From: BNXB01 sp031548005
Lineage (GTDB): Bacteria; Bacteroidota; Bacteroidia; Bacteroidales; Azobacteroidaceae
Assembly (NCBI GenBank): GCA_031548005.1
Contig: JAVBRK010000047.1
Location: forward strand, 62,001 to 126,000
DNA length: 64,000 nucleotides
Direction: 5' to 3'
The position numbers were made by a program, and so were the translations under genes. Below the pieces are notes generated by a model that saw nothing but the letters and a program-made list of their open reading frames with translations, was not told where the DNA came from and searched no databases. Shown piece by piece: positions 44,025 through 53,687 of the stretch. Positions within the stretch are counted from its first letter, which is position 1. Each line of letters opens with the position of its first letter.

Positions 44025-45926
44025 TCAGAGCTCTTTCGAGATTTCTTTTATTAAATCGCCGTTCACTTTTACAATCATGCGTACATCCTGCAGGATGTAT
44101 TTACGCTTATACATGCTTATAAAATATACAGCAAAACCGATGGGAAATAAGATACAACAAACATGCCGAACTATCTTGTTATCCAGGAAATCGGGATATC
44201 CCTGTTTGATTATCGGATAATCCATCAACTTCCCGAGAATCAAATTCTCGGTAGAATTCCGCATATCATCGACAATATCTTCTTCAAGAGAGACAATCTC
44301 CTGTAGTTCGTTATCCCAGAATCCATTTTTCCAGAAACCATAATATCCGGGCCATTTTTTTCGTTTTTCCATAAAATTTCGGCATAAATGGGTCAAATCT
44401 TCCATTTTCCGGATGTCCCGGGCATAATCCGGAGTAGAAATGATCACCTCCCGGCGCTGATAGTTACGAACTTCCCGTTTACCAAAGAAACGACGAAAAA
44501 AATCCCTCCAAACGTCGGGATTCATCACAACCGAATCGTTTACAGCTTTATAGGTCAGAAATATCCCAAGGGCCGCCAACACAAATGTGCTGAGCCAAAT
44601 ACCCTGCCAAACCGGCCAGATACCCTGGCGGGCCATTTTCAATCCGAATATATCGATTGTATAATAAGAAACAAATAAAATGACCGAAAGAACGGCCGGC
44701 ATTCCAATACCACCTTTGCGAACAATAGCGCCCAAAGGTCCGCCGATAAAGAAAAATACGATACAGGCAAGCGACAGGGCGAAGCGCTTATGAATTTCTA
44801 TCTCATGCATGCGAACTCTCCGCAACTGATCGGCCTGTTGAATCGATTCGATATTATAATCATTACGTATGGACTCGATCTTTCCTTTTGCCCGTTCTAC
44901 CAACCCTCGCTTATCGGATATATTTTTCAGGGTAAAATAATCATCCCATTTTCCGACAGCAAACGTGTCGGATTTCGCACTTCTGATCTCCCCGCCTGTT
45001 TCACGCCCCCTGAACGCATCCGCATAAATACGCTTGGTAAAATATTCTTCTCTACGGGCATTTATGGAATCCACTTTCAGGCCCATCGAATCGACAAATT
45101 CAACCAATTGCGTCATGTTCCGGCTGATCTCACGGTTTCTCATGATCGATTCGTCTTCCATGTTAAAATTCGAATCGAGTGTCATCAGGATTCTCTTCAG
45201 GGAAAAAGTTTCCCGACCGTATGGAGTGCTTCCTTTTTCGCCCCGGCGATACTCTCTGTTAGGAAAACTTTCAAATGACTCTCCATTCCACAGAGTAAGC
45301 ACCAGATTTAATTTGTCTTCCGACATTTTTAAACTACCGGAATCTGCAACGATCACTTTAGTATTCTCAAATCCTTTTGATAAATCGTAGATCATCATAT
45401 TTCTCAGAATCCCAGTCTGCTTATCCTTACTCTTCACATAGACATTATATCCGGGAATTCCCTTGTAAAATGAACCTTCAGGAACCTCCAGTTCCGGAGA
45501 TTTATTTTTTACGGAAAGCAACATAGTCCACATCTTCGCCTGGGTATCGGGAACAATATTGTTTTGAAAAACGAAAGAAGCTCCTGCAAGCGCCAACAGA
45601 AAAACAATAATCGGGCGCATGACCCGTATCAGTGAAACACCGGCCGATTTCATGGCCAGCAATTCAAAATGTTCTCCCAGATTACCAAAAGTCATCAAAG
45701 ATGCCAGAAGAACAGCCAGAGGCAATGTAGTCGGAACCAAGGAAAGCGCTATATAAAAAAACATCTCGGCCAGCACTGACATTTCAATCCCCTTGCCCAC
45801 CATATATTCTACATACCTCCAAAGGAATTGCATCAACAGGATGAACAGGCATACCCCAAAAGTTGCCAGTAACAAAGGTAGAAATACCTCTAAGACAAAC
45901 AAATGTAATCTTTTTATGAGGGCCAT
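44025..45926 (-). CDS. LptF/LptG family permease (YjgP/YjgQ), enlarged
   Basis: 633 residues. Three N-terminal membrane helices (to about residue 125), a periplasmic beta-jellyroll region (to about 365), and three more helices (about 370-470) match LptF/LptG; these drive lipopolysaccharide extraction from the inner membrane with LptB. The protein is about 250 residues longer than Escherichia coli LptF/G because of an extended loop (charged insert near 255-360) and a C-terminal cytoplasmic tail of ~150 residues that ends in another hydrophobic helix. -7 TACCTTTG at 45956-45949. Confidence 0.85.
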   Translation of the reverse strand: MALIKRLHLFVLEVFLPLLLATFGVCLFILLMQFLWRYVEYMVGKGIEMSVLAEMFFYIALSLVPTTLPLAVLLASLMTFGNLGEHFELLAMKSAGVSLIRVMRPIIVFLLALAGASFVFQNNIVPDTQAKMWTMLLSVKNKSPELEVPEGSFYKGIPGYNVYVKSKDKQTGILRNMMIYDLSKGFENTKVIVADSGSLKMSEDKLNLVLTLWNGESFESFPNREYRRGEKGSTPYGRETFSLKRILMTLDSNFNMEDESIMRNREISRNMTQLVEFVDSMGLKVDSINARREEYFTKRIYADAFRGRETGGEIRSAKSDTFAVGKWDDYFTLKNISDKRGLVERAKGKIESIRNDYNIESIQQADQLRRVRMHEIEIHKRFALSLACIVFFFIGGPLGAIVRKGGIGMPAVLSVILFVSYYTIDIFGLKMARQGIWPVWQGIWLSTFVLAALGIFLTYKAVNDSVVMNPDVWRDFFRRFFGKREVRNYQRREVIISTPDYARDIRKMEDLTHLCRNFMEKRKKWPGYYGFWKNGFWDNELQEIVSLEEDIVDDMRNSTENLILGKLMDYPIIKQGYPDFLDNKIVRHVCCILFPIGFAVYFISMYKRKYILQDVRMIVKVNGDLIKEISKEL

Positions 45927-45948
45927 ATTTTTAATTCGGAAATCGTGG

Positions 45949-45956
45949 CAAAGGTA
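45949..45956 (-). promoter_or_regulatory. -7 element of the lptF/G-ribBA promoter
   Basis: TACCTTTG on the minus strand, exact match; start near 45943 and a ~17-nt leader. No TTTG at -33. Confidence 0.5.
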
Positions 45957-46039
45957 GTATTTTTTTTATTCCTTTTTATCTTCCGGCCTTACAATGCTTA
46001 TAAAAAATAGCGGATTATTCAGAGAATAAAAATATTCAC

Positions 46040-46047
46040 TACATTTG
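46040..46047 (+). promoter_or_regulatory. -7 element of the AraC-type regulator gene
   Basis: TACATTTG exact match, start near 46053, leader ~39 nt. A second exact match, TATTTTTG at 46082-46089, lies immediately against the ATG and would give a leaderless transcript. Confidence 0.45.
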
Positions 46048-46091
46048 CAAAATAATAGGCCCGAATTATTTGGTATCTGAATATTTTTGTC

Positions 46092-46916
46092 ATGAACGCC
46101 CGGACAAACAATCATCACCTCCCCCCATTACAATATACCTGGAGTTTCCATTCCGGATCTTCAGGTAAAACTTACACTGAACATAAAATACAAGGGGAAG
46201 CGATTGTATTCGTATCTAAAGGAGCGATCCGGATAACCTGGGCAGAAACCGAGGAGTACATCCATGCGTCGGAACTCTGCATTATTCCTTCTGAAAACAA
46301 GTATACCTGGACCTGCATAGAAGATTCTATTTTGATATGTAGCCAGTTCAACTACGATCTTTTCTACGAAGGAAGCCATCCTACAGACCGATTGGCGCCT
46401 CTCAGCGAAATCGCACCACCCTCCAAAGCGTTAATCTGCAAAAAAACAGTTGTTTCTTTTTTCTCCCTGATGGAAGAATATATACACAGTAAGATAATGG
46501 ACAACAAACTATCGAAACTGAAAGTTCAGGAGCTTATCCATCTGCTTTTTAAAACCTGCTCTGATGAAGAACTGACCTGCCTCTTCTCTCCGGTGACCGG
46601 AAAAGACCTGCAATTCAAAAAATTCATTATCAACAACTACAGTGGAGTAAAATCAGTGAAAGAATTAGCAGAATTAGCCAATTATTCTACATCAGGCTTC
46701 ATAAAAAAATTTCAACAAAATTTCAATGAGTCTCCTTACAGGTGGATGCAAAACCAGAAATCGAAAATGATTCTTGCCGATATCAAATCCAAATCCATTC
46801 CGTTAAAAGAGATCGCCATGAAATACGACTTTTATTCCTATCCCCATTTCTGTAAATTCTGTAAAACTCATTTCGGATATACTCCCAGTGAAATTATTAA
46901 CAATAAAATGATATGA
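46092..46916 (+). CDS. AraC-family transcriptional regulator
   Basis: 274 residues. N-terminal cupin-like sensor (about 20-110, KIQGEAIVFVSKGAIRITW) and C-terminal double helix-turn-helix (about 170-268): VKSVKELAELANYSTSGFIK, then IPLKEIAMKYDFYSYPHFCK followed by HFGYTPSEI. It is divergent from the lptF/G gene and lies directly upstream, in the same direction, of the surface protein and glycan-export genes, so it is a good candidate for controlling them. No signal molecule is suggested by sequence. Confidence 0.85.
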   Translation: MNARTNNHHLPPLQYTWSFHSGSSGKTYTEHKIQGEAIVFVSKGAIRITWAETEEYIHASELCIIPSENKYTWTCIEDSILICSQFNYDLFYEGSHPTDRLAPLSEIAPPSKALICKKTVVSFFSLMEEYIHSKIMDNKLSKLKVQELIHLLFKTCSDEELTCLFSPVTGKDLQFKKFIINNYSGVKSVKELAELANYSTSGFIKKFQQNFNESPYRWMQNQKSKMILADIKSKSIPLKEIAMKYDFYSYPHFCKFCKTHFGYTPSEIINNKMI

Positions 46917-47506
46917 AAGATAAACTATCCGCTCTGTCAAATAATTAACATCTGAGTCAATAATTACACAAAGGGATTTATTTGCAGTTTAAAGGGAATT
47001 TTATATAGCATTTTTTTTTTGTTCCACCCATACCTTTGCCCCGTTATTTTAAACGATTTGAAAGCTTCACACCTTTTCATTGCCTAAGTAATAGGGAACA
47101 TAAGGTGCTTTATCGGTTACACGCACATGATTTTGACATGACACCCGAGAAATTAGCTATAATATTAAAGTGTTCGATTCTTAATATACAGAAATTAAGG
47201 TTTGTTGCGTTTTTAAATAACGCTCCTTTCAAAATAAATATTCATAGAATTAATCATCTTAATAACCGGGGATGGCAACTAAATGAGCTGCCGTCGCTTG
47301 TGAAAGTTTGGCACGCCCAGATTGAAGTAAGAACATGGAAGCAACTTGTGAAAGCAGCAACAATGTTATCATTTTCATTCCAAATTAGTAATTATGTATG
47401 TGTGTGTGCAAATACGCGTTTCCCCGGTTTTTTTCATTATTACCATACCGAATAAGGCTATGGTATAGGTATACTACAAAATAACAAATAACAGATGTAA
47501 TTGCTT
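46917..47506 (+). other. Long untranslated region with a -7 element and a ~460-nt leader
   Basis: 590 bp without a convincing gene. TACCTTTG (47031-47038) is an exact -7 match and would start an RNA near 47045, far upstream of the first credible ATG (47507). Near the 3' end TACCATA (47441-47447) and TATGGTA (47459-47465) form a 7-bp stem. A 139-codon frame in this stretch begins at the -7 element itself and lacks a ribosome site, so I treat it as chance. Confidence 0.5.
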
Positions 47507-47863
47507 ATGAGAACAAGCGTAAAGTTTAAATCGATCATTCGACAGGTAATGGTTGCCTGTTTTCTGGTCACACCATTAACTATGCATACGACAAGTGCAT
47601 ATACGCAAAGTGGGAAACAAGACAGTAAAGAGAAGAACAAGGGAGCGTCCTTGTATCAAAAGTCAGAAAATGTGGCCGTAGTTGCCACTGAAAAAAGTGT
47701 TGGAAACCTCTATGCCCCCCCACCCAATACAGGAGGTGGTGATGGTACCGGGCAAGATATGCCTGTGGGAGGTCATGAGATTTTATTTTTTACATTCGCC
47801 CTGGCGGTTTATGGGACATTCACTCTCAGGAAGATTCTGAGAACTCAGGAAGCGAATAAGTAA
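47507..47863 (+). CDS. Small exported protein with C-terminal glycine/PVGG membrane tail
   Basis: 118 residues from the ATG at 47507 (a TTG at 47501 is two codons upstream). Signal peptide (residues about 7-35, IIRQVMVACFLVTPLTMHTTSAY), a ~45-residue polar mid-part, then APPPNTGGGDGTGQDMPVGG, a hydrophobic helix ILFFTFALAVYGTFTL and basic end RKILRTQEANK. This small-motif/helix/positive-tail layout is like a processing or sorting tail. The next gene, 30 bp on, is a T9SS cargo, so a role in its surface display is possible. Function unknown. Confidence 0.6.
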   Translation: MRTSVKFKSIIRQVMVACFLVTPLTMHTTSAYTQSGKQDSKEKNKGASLYQKSENVAVVATEKSVGNLYAPPPNTGGGDGTGQDMPVGGHEILFFTFALAVYGTFTLRKILRTQEANK

Positions 47864-47893
47864 AATTTTAATTATTTAGTTTAGAAATTAAGG

Positions 47894-50800
47894 ATGAAAA
47901 AAAATATACTCATAAAAATAACACTGTGCACCATGAGTTTACTTGGTGCATTCTGCACAGAATCTTTTGCTCAGGATCCCTGGGCCGGATTCAACAGACC
48001 TGGTAATATCATCGATGTGTCAGAGCAAGATTGCGTCGGACCAATGGCTGCAGGACAATTCAAAGCCAAACAGTCCTGGGTGACAACTTCCGGTACTGAC
48101 AAATACTATTACGGATTTTCCATTCCCCTCGTGGGTGATGTCGACGGAGATGGTAAACCCGAAGTGCTTGCCCTGGGAACTGACGGGACTTATACGGGCT
48201 TAAATCCCACAGCCAGTCGTATCGATATTATTTCGGGAGTTGGTACTGTTAAAGCGACTATTCCATTTGGAGACGCCACTACCGGATTCAGGTATGCCTA
48301 CTCAACATCTTTCCATGGTAGTCCGTCTACCATAGCCATTGGAAAAGCAAATGCTTCGGATGCCTACCCTTGCATTATCCTGACAACATCAGGGAGCTCA
48401 ACTCAAATGGGGAAAATTGCATGTTGGCGATATAACGGCTCTACTTATGAACTTGTCTGGAGTAAAACCGGAACAGACCGTTTCCATTACAACAATGGTA
48501 CAGCTCTAACGAATTTTTGCTATCCGATGCCTCACATTGCAGACTTTGACGGCGACGGAAATGCCGAGCTTTTGGTCTACAACAAAATCTACGACCTGGC
48601 ATCTGGGACTTTCCGGGTTCAGACTGAAGATCTGAATACAGCCAATGTCGGAAGAAGGTGGTGGTATAATAATAATGGGGGGGGCTACGAAGATCACCTC
48701 GGAATGATGGCGGTAGCCGACCTGGACAATGACGGAAAAGTGGAAATTGCAGCAGGAAACAAAGTGTATAAGGTAGTCAATAATTCCGGGACCTGGAGTG
48801 TAACTCCATATACTTATAATTTCTCTATCACTGGTTTTGGTGATAATCCGCCTAGTTACTATGGTGATGGATTTACAGGAGTTGCCGATATGGATGGCGA
48901 TGGAAAACTGGAAGTCGTTACTCTGGGAGTTTCTCTTGAGACACCATACAGAAACTGGAAAGTAAGGGTATACGCCTGGAAACCAGACTTTTCCGGAGCA
49001 AATAATCACACTCTGGTAGGTGCACAAACAATAGCGTTTTATATTTTAGAAGGAACTTTCGGGATGCCGTTTCTGGGAGATATCAATGGAGACAAAAAAG
49101 TTATTAATGGCAAATTGCTTCCGGAAGTCTGTTTCATTCATGGACAACTTGATGCCGGGTCGGAAGTTGCAGGCTACTGGACTCCCAAAATACACCCTTT
49201 ATCTCCTGGCCTTAATGATACTGATATCCGAAGGAACTCCGGAGGTCGGAGATGTTTTGTTTCTGCATTAACTCTCGATCCTAATGAGTCGACAATAGAA
49301 AACAAACTGAAATTATCTTGGATGATGGAAGCTTGGGACGGTTCGCAATGTACGGGGATTACCACTTTTGATTTTGCCAATGAAGGCCGACAGTTAGTGG
49401 TCTACCGGGACGAGCAAACCTTAAGGGTAATTGACGCTGGGGTTAAAGATTATGTAACTCTCGATGAAGTTATTACATCTCCGAACACCTCCATACGTAT
49501 GAAGAATGACGTACACTCCTATACCGCTTACGAATATCCGGTGGTTGCCGACATCAATGGTGATGGCGGCGCCGACTTTATCACTCTGGGTAATCAGGGT
49601 GTATACGTTACCGGTTCCAATGCTTATATGTTTGAAGGAGATGGAGCAGCGTTTGTAGGTGCACCTCCGGTATGGAACCAGTTTGTATATTTCCCGACAT
49701 TAGTCAACAACGATCTGAGCATATCAGCCAAACCAATGCCCATTACCACGGTGTTTCAAAAATGTGCTGTCGACGCTGACGGAAATCCGACAACAGACTG
49801 TAAAAGCATTGCTCCTTACAACGGAACGTTACTGCAACAACCGATTGTGCGGAATGACAACTTTTATCCTGCTGTTCTGATGCCGGACCTGGTGCCGTCT
49901 GATCTGCAATTCTCAGGTTTTACAGCAAACAGCATCACAATTTCGTTTAAGGTCACAAACAACGGATCAGCAGCAATCAGTAATAATGCTCCTATTTCAT
50001 TCTATTACGGCACATCTTTGGAGACAGCTCAATTGCTGACTACAAAGAAAATTCTGGACTCAAGCACGAATAATACGACTTCCATCTATCCTACTGATGC
50101 AAGCAACCCCGCACCCACTCTTACCTATACGTTTACCGGCCTGTCTTTCGACCCGCGCAATAAAATGTTCTGGATTCAATTGACCGACAACGGAGACAAG
50201 ACTGTACCGGCAACAGGGTACTATGAGTGTGTGAAAGCAGATAATGTTATAAATGGAGGTATTCTTCAGGCTAATAATGATGCGATAACAGGTCTTTATG
50301 CCGGAAGCTACCAAGATGTGGATGTCCTTGCCAATGACTTCTACTCCTGTACCACCCCAACTATAAAAATCAAAAGTTACTCAGCCAAGACCTATGCATA
50401 CCCATTGAATGGTAAAATCCGCGTTTGGCTCGACCCGGATGCAACAGGGACTGTTTCTGTAACTTACGCGATCACTTGCGACGGAATTACTGAAAGTAAT
50501 GTAGCAACTGCAAGCGGAACCATTACTGCAGGTCCCGACCCTAATGCTGTAGCAACTGCAGTCTGGACCGGTGCCGCCAATGATCAAGATTGGCAGAATA
50601 TAAACAACTGGACAGTAACTCCTTCAGGAAGAACCAAGATCATCAACAGCACCGATGTAACCATTGCAGCCGGCAAGACGAACTATCCTGAGTTACAAAT
50701 GGGGACACGCGCAGCTTGTAATAAAATTACGTTCGAACCTGGAGCTGAAGTAGGAAAGCCGATGATTCTGAAATACAATGAAGCGAGAGTGCAACTGACC

Positions 50801-52345
50801 CTTCCATCTAACCGCTGGAACATGGTCACCCCTCCTCTGATGAATTTTTACTCAGGCGACTTCTATCATGAAAACTCTCCTAAACGTGGAGTTGTAGCCG
50901 GAGAATATACCGTATACCAACAGTTGTATCAAACAAACAATCCTCAAACATCAGCCATAATCGATGCCGGCAGTTGGAGTTCGCCATTTAGAGACCTGGA
51001 TATTTCCTATCCGATAGGAATGGGTGTTGCTGTATGGATCGACGATAATCAGCCAATCGGATCGACGACAAATGTTCCGTTCAAATTCCCGGTTGAGTCT
51101 ATAACCAATACTCAATACTCCTATTACGATGCTAATCCACTCTCTCCGACCTATGGATCAGCTACCAGACAATCGGCAGTTTTAACAAGAACAAGCCAGT
51201 ATAAATTTGCATTCGATACAGCGTTGCAATCCGATACAACATTTAAAATGACTGTGAATAAGGGTGGTGATGAAAGTTACAATTCGGTTGTTATCGGGAA
51301 CCCATTGATGTCGCATCTCGATCCGGTAAAGTTCCAGGAAGCAAATCCTGCTCTTGCCAAATCTTTCAAAGTTCTGCGAACAGCAACAGAGTCAGAAGGT
51401 AATGTCGTCGACGTATATTATACTTATCAGATTGACGAAACGACCGGAGCAATTACCTCTCCGGATGAAACCGGAGTGTCCGATCTCAAAATAGCTCCAA
51501 TGCAATCCATAATTTTCGATAAGGCATCTCAATTGACAAATAGTCAGGTTTCAATTACACCCGATATGTCTCTAACAGCGCCTCAGTATCAGCTTCGTGC
51601 ATCAGCAAACGAAGATAACCTGTTCCGTATCCATGCTTACAATGGAAAATTCAGGAATTCTTCTATGCTGTTTCGTTATAACGAGACTTCAAGCAATTCG
51701 TTTGTAATTAACGAAGATGTCTGGACTACACTTCCGGAGGCGAACCTCAATAATAATAAAGAAAATACAACCATGGCCAGTATTGTCTATGCTCTTGTAA
51801 ATAAAAATAATAATCCTGTTGCTACCTCCATCAACTCCGTCGGAGATCTGGATCAAGCAATGGAAATTGGGGTCAGTACAGCCGTAAGCACGAACAAGTT
51901 AAAATTGGAATTTGCTGATTATAAAAACTTCCCGGCAAGTGGGATCTGGTTCGAGGATCGTATGAATAAAGATGCTAATGGCAATTCGTATATTCAGAAT
52001 ATTCAGGAAAATCCGGTATATGAATTTACAAATGAAAATAATGATGCCGGAGCAGGTCGTTTCTACATCTATTTCAATCCTAAAGCTCCTTCCGGAACAG
52101 AGGATATTTCCACAGACAGGAATACAATCCAAATTCATAATACCGGTAAGATGATTACAGTATTGAGTGGAAATAGTCAATCGATCCAAACCGTTTCAGT
52201 TTATAATCTGCAAGGTCAGCTTGTTGTATTCAAGAAAGGTCTGAATCAGTTACACGTTACATTTTCAGTTCCAGAAAGTGGGGTCTACATCGTGAAGGCA
52301 ACGACAGAAAAAGAACAAAGCAATCGTAAGGTCCTGATTCAATAA
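47894..52345 (+). CDS. Large secreted FG-GAP/VCBS-repeat protein with T9SS type A sorting domain
   Basis: 1483 residues. Signal peptide ends FCTESFAQ. At least five calcium-loop/FG-GAP-like repeats: VGDVDGDGKPEVLALG, IADFDGDGNAELLVYN, VADLDNDGKVEIAAGN, VADMDGDGKLEVVTLG, VADINGDGGADFITLG (residues about 77-560). A CARDB-like unit starts near DLVPSDLQFSGF (about 660), a VLANDFYS unit near 815, and an NNW-type unit near 895. The last ~75 residues with TVSVYNLQGQ and GVYIVKATTEKEQ form a T9SS type A domain that would target it to the cell surface through type IX secretion. No T9SS machinery is in the window. Confidence 0.82.
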   Translation: MKKNILIKITLCTMSLLGAFCTESFAQDPWAGFNRPGNIIDVSEQDCVGPMAAGQFKAKQSWVTTSGTDKYYYGFSIPLVGDVDGDGKPEVLALGTDGTYTGLNPTASRIDIISGVGTVKATIPFGDATTGFRYAYSTSFHGSPSTIAIGKANASDAYPCIILTTSGSSTQMGKIACWRYNGSTYELVWSKTGTDRFHYNNGTALTNFCYPMPHIADFDGDGNAELLVYNKIYDLASGTFRVQTEDLNTANVGRRWWYNNNGGGYEDHLGMMAVADLDNDGKVEIAAGNKVYKVVNNSGTWSVTPYTYNFSITGFGDNPPSYYGDGFTGVADMDGDGKLEVVTLGVSLETPYRNWKVRVYAWKPDFSGANNHTLVGAQTIAFYILEGTFGMPFLGDINGDKKVINGKLLPEVCFIHGQLDAGSEVAGYWTPKIHPLSPGLNDTDIRRNSGGRRCFVSALTLDPNESTIENKLKLSWMMEAWDGSQCTGITTFDFANEGRQLVVYRDEQTLRVIDAGVKDYVTLDEVITSPNTSIRMKNDVHSYTAYEYPVVADINGDGGADFITLGNQGVYVTGSNAYMFEGDGAAFVGAPPVWNQFVYFPTLVNNDLSISAKPMPITTVFQKCAVDADGNPTTDCKSIAPYNGTLLQQPIVRNDNFYPAVLMPDLVPSDLQFSGFTANSITISFKVTNNGSAAISNNAPISFYYGTSLETAQLLTTKKILDSSTNNTTSIYPTDASNPAPTLTYTFTGLSFDPRNKMFWIQLTDNGDKTVPATGYYECVKADNVINGGILQANNDAITGLYAGSYQDVDVLANDFYSCTTPTIKIKSYSAKTYAYPLNGKIRVWLDPDATGTVSVTYAITCDGITESNVATASGTITAGPDPNAVATAVWTGAANDQDWQNINNWTVTPSGRTKIINSTDVTIAAGKTNYPELQMGTRAACNKITFEPGAEVGKPMILKYNEARVQLTLPSNRWNMVTPPLMNFYSGDFYHENSPKRGVVAGEYTVYQQLYQTNNPQTSAIIDAGSWSSPFRDLDISYPIGMGVAVWIDDNQPIGSTTNVPFKFPVESITNTQYSYYDANPLSPTYGSATRQSAVLTRTSQYKFAFDTALQSDTTFKMTVNKGGDESYNSVVIGNPLMSHLDPVKFQEANPALAKSFKVLRTATESEGNVVDVYYTYQIDETTGAITSPDETGVSDLKIAPMQSIIFDKASQLTNSQVSITPDMSLTAPQYQLRASANEDNLFRIHAYNGKFRNSSMLFRYNETSSNSFVINEDVWTTLPEANLNNNKENTTMASIVYALVNKNNNPVATSINSVGDLDQAMEIGVSTAVSTNKLKLEFADYKNFPASGIWFEDRMNKDANGNSYIQNIQENPVYEFTNENNDAGAGRFYIYFNPKAPSGTEDISTDRNTIQIHNTGKMITVLSGNSQSIQTVSVYNLQGQLVVFKKGLNQLHVTFSVPESGVYIVKATTEKEQSNRKVLIQ

Positions 52346-52378
52346 AAGCAGGAATAATAAATATTGAAAATAAACATA

Positions 52379-52425
52379 CAAATTGGGAAATTATGTAATT
52401 TCCAGATAGTTTCCCAGTTTGTTTC
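52379..52425 (+). terminator. Hairpin between the T9SS cargo and the export lipoprotein gene
   Basis: CAAATTGGGAAA (52379-52390) pairs with TTTCCCAGTTTG (52410-52421) over 12 bp with one U-G wobble on the plus strand, followed by a weak T-containing stretch. Could be an attenuator or partial terminator rather than a full stop. Confidence 0.5.
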
Positions 52426-52493
52426 AAGATTTGATAAAATGAACCTACCGTAAAGTTCAGCTTCTGAATGAACGGGAATAATAACTAAAAGAA

Positions 52494-53318
52494 ATGTTAA
52501 AACTAAGTGCTAAAATTGTTGTTATCGTATCATTGTTGATTGTAGTATCATCTTGTGTATCTTATAAAAAAGTTCCCTATATGGAAAATGATGATACTCG
52601 TGAACAGACTATTGTGACTCTACCCACAAAAGCTTTAGAGAATCGTACCCGTTTTCAAACAGGGGATATCATCAATATCTCTGTAAATTCAACGATGGAG
52701 CCTTCACTCGTTGCAGATTTTAATTTAATGTTCCAACCATCAACATCATTTACAGGACAATCGGAAGGTGCAAATTATTCACGTGGAGAAAATAATTATT
52801 TAGTAGACGAATCCGGATACATTGAATTTCCTGTTTTCGGAAAATTAAAAGTTACCAGTCTTACCCGTGATGAATTGAAATCCAACTTACAGGCATTAAT
52901 AAAAGATTACTTAAAAATAGATCCTATAGTTACCGTACGACTCGTCAACTACCAAATATCAGTATTAGGTGAAGTTGGTAGTCCGGGAATGCACACAGTG
53001 CCCAAAGACAACATTAATATCCTGGAAGCGCTTGCTTTAGCCGGAGATATGACAATCTACGGAGAACGGGACAATGTAAGAATAATGAGACAAATGCCCG
53101 GCGGGGAAATGCAAGTAATTCGTTTGAACATGAACGACCCAAACATTGCCAGCTCTCCTTATTTCTACCTGCAGCAAAATGATGTGCTGTATGTCCAACC
53201 GAATAAGACACAAGCTCAAAACTCAGGCGGTATGGGTGCGCAAACAAGCTTTTGGCTTGCAATTACCTCTTTTGGCATGGGAATTGTCGGCTTTATCCTG
53301 ATGCTTGCGAATTTATAA
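52494..53318 (+). CDS. Polysaccharide export outer-membrane lipoprotein (Wza/BexD-like)
   Basis: 274 residues. Lipoprotein signal with VVSSC cleavage site; Poly_export domain (FQTGDIINISVNS ... DESGYIEFPVFGKLKV) and an SLBB domain (VSVLGEVGSPGMHTVP-like stretch written ISVLGEVGSPGMHTV, near 160-200), then a final hydrophobic helix (FWLAITSFGMGIVGFILMLANL) which, as in Wza, may cross the outer membrane. Forms the capsule/exopolysaccharide export channel with the Wzc-type kinase encoded three genes later. 148 bp after the surface protein gene. Confidence 0.9.
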   Translation: MLKLSAKIVVIVSLLIVVSSCVSYKKVPYMENDDTREQTIVTLPTKALENRTRFQTGDIINISVNSTMEPSLVADFNLMFQPSTSFTGQSEGANYSRGENNYLVDESGYIEFPVFGKLKVTSLTRDELKSNLQALIKDYLKIDPIVTVRLVNYQISVLGEVGSPGMHTVPKDNINILEALALAGDMTIYGERDNVRIMRQMPGGEMQVIRLNMNDPNIASSPYFYLQQNDVLYVQPNKTQAQNSGGMGAQTSFWLAITSFGMGIVGFILMLANL

Positions 53319-53366
53319 TGATTTACTTAATTTAATTAACATAACACTATTTACACTTGAATTATT

Positions 53367-53651
53367 ATGTCTAAACAAACTTCATTTTCACACCAGCTAA
53401 AAGTACTGGAAGCGTTTTCTGTAACATTACAAGAGTTTCAACAAGCACTCTATCATCTTTCTGACAAGTATGAAAAAAGCATCTATTCGCTTTACGAAGA
53501 AGATGGCTTAATGGAAGAAATTTACCATGGGTATGACAACAACCTGTTACACTCGATGAAAGAATCATTGATGCAATTGGCAAAAAGAGTCGAAGAACAG
53601 GATATACCCTATGTAGAAAAAGAAATTAGTTTTATGGCTGCCAGATTATAA
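53367..53651 (+). CDS. Unknown 94-residue protein in the glycan-export operon
   Basis: 94 residues, soluble and helical-looking, acidic in the middle (YEEDGLMEEIYHGYDN) with Gln/Leu heptad-like stretches at both ends (LKVLEAFSVTLQEFQQAL; LMQLAKRVEEQD). No signal peptide, no membrane helix, no motif that I recognise. It lies between the Wza-like gene (48 bp) and the HU-like gene (36 bp) and is probably a cytoplasmic accessory of the kinase/HU module. Confidence 0.65.
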   Translation: MSKQTSFSHQLKVLEAFSVTLQEFQQALYHLSDKYEKSIYSLYEEDGLMEEIYHGYDNNLLHSMKESLMQLAKRVEEQDIPYVEKEISFMAARL

Positions 53652-53687
53652 AATTTTCCTTTTAATCAGGAAATAAAAAAAAAGTTC

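Noticed and set aside
47036..47455. 139-codon frame in the leader region
   Set aside because: Starts with TTG inside the -7 element, no ribosome site, odd composition with many Cys/His near the end; more likely chance.
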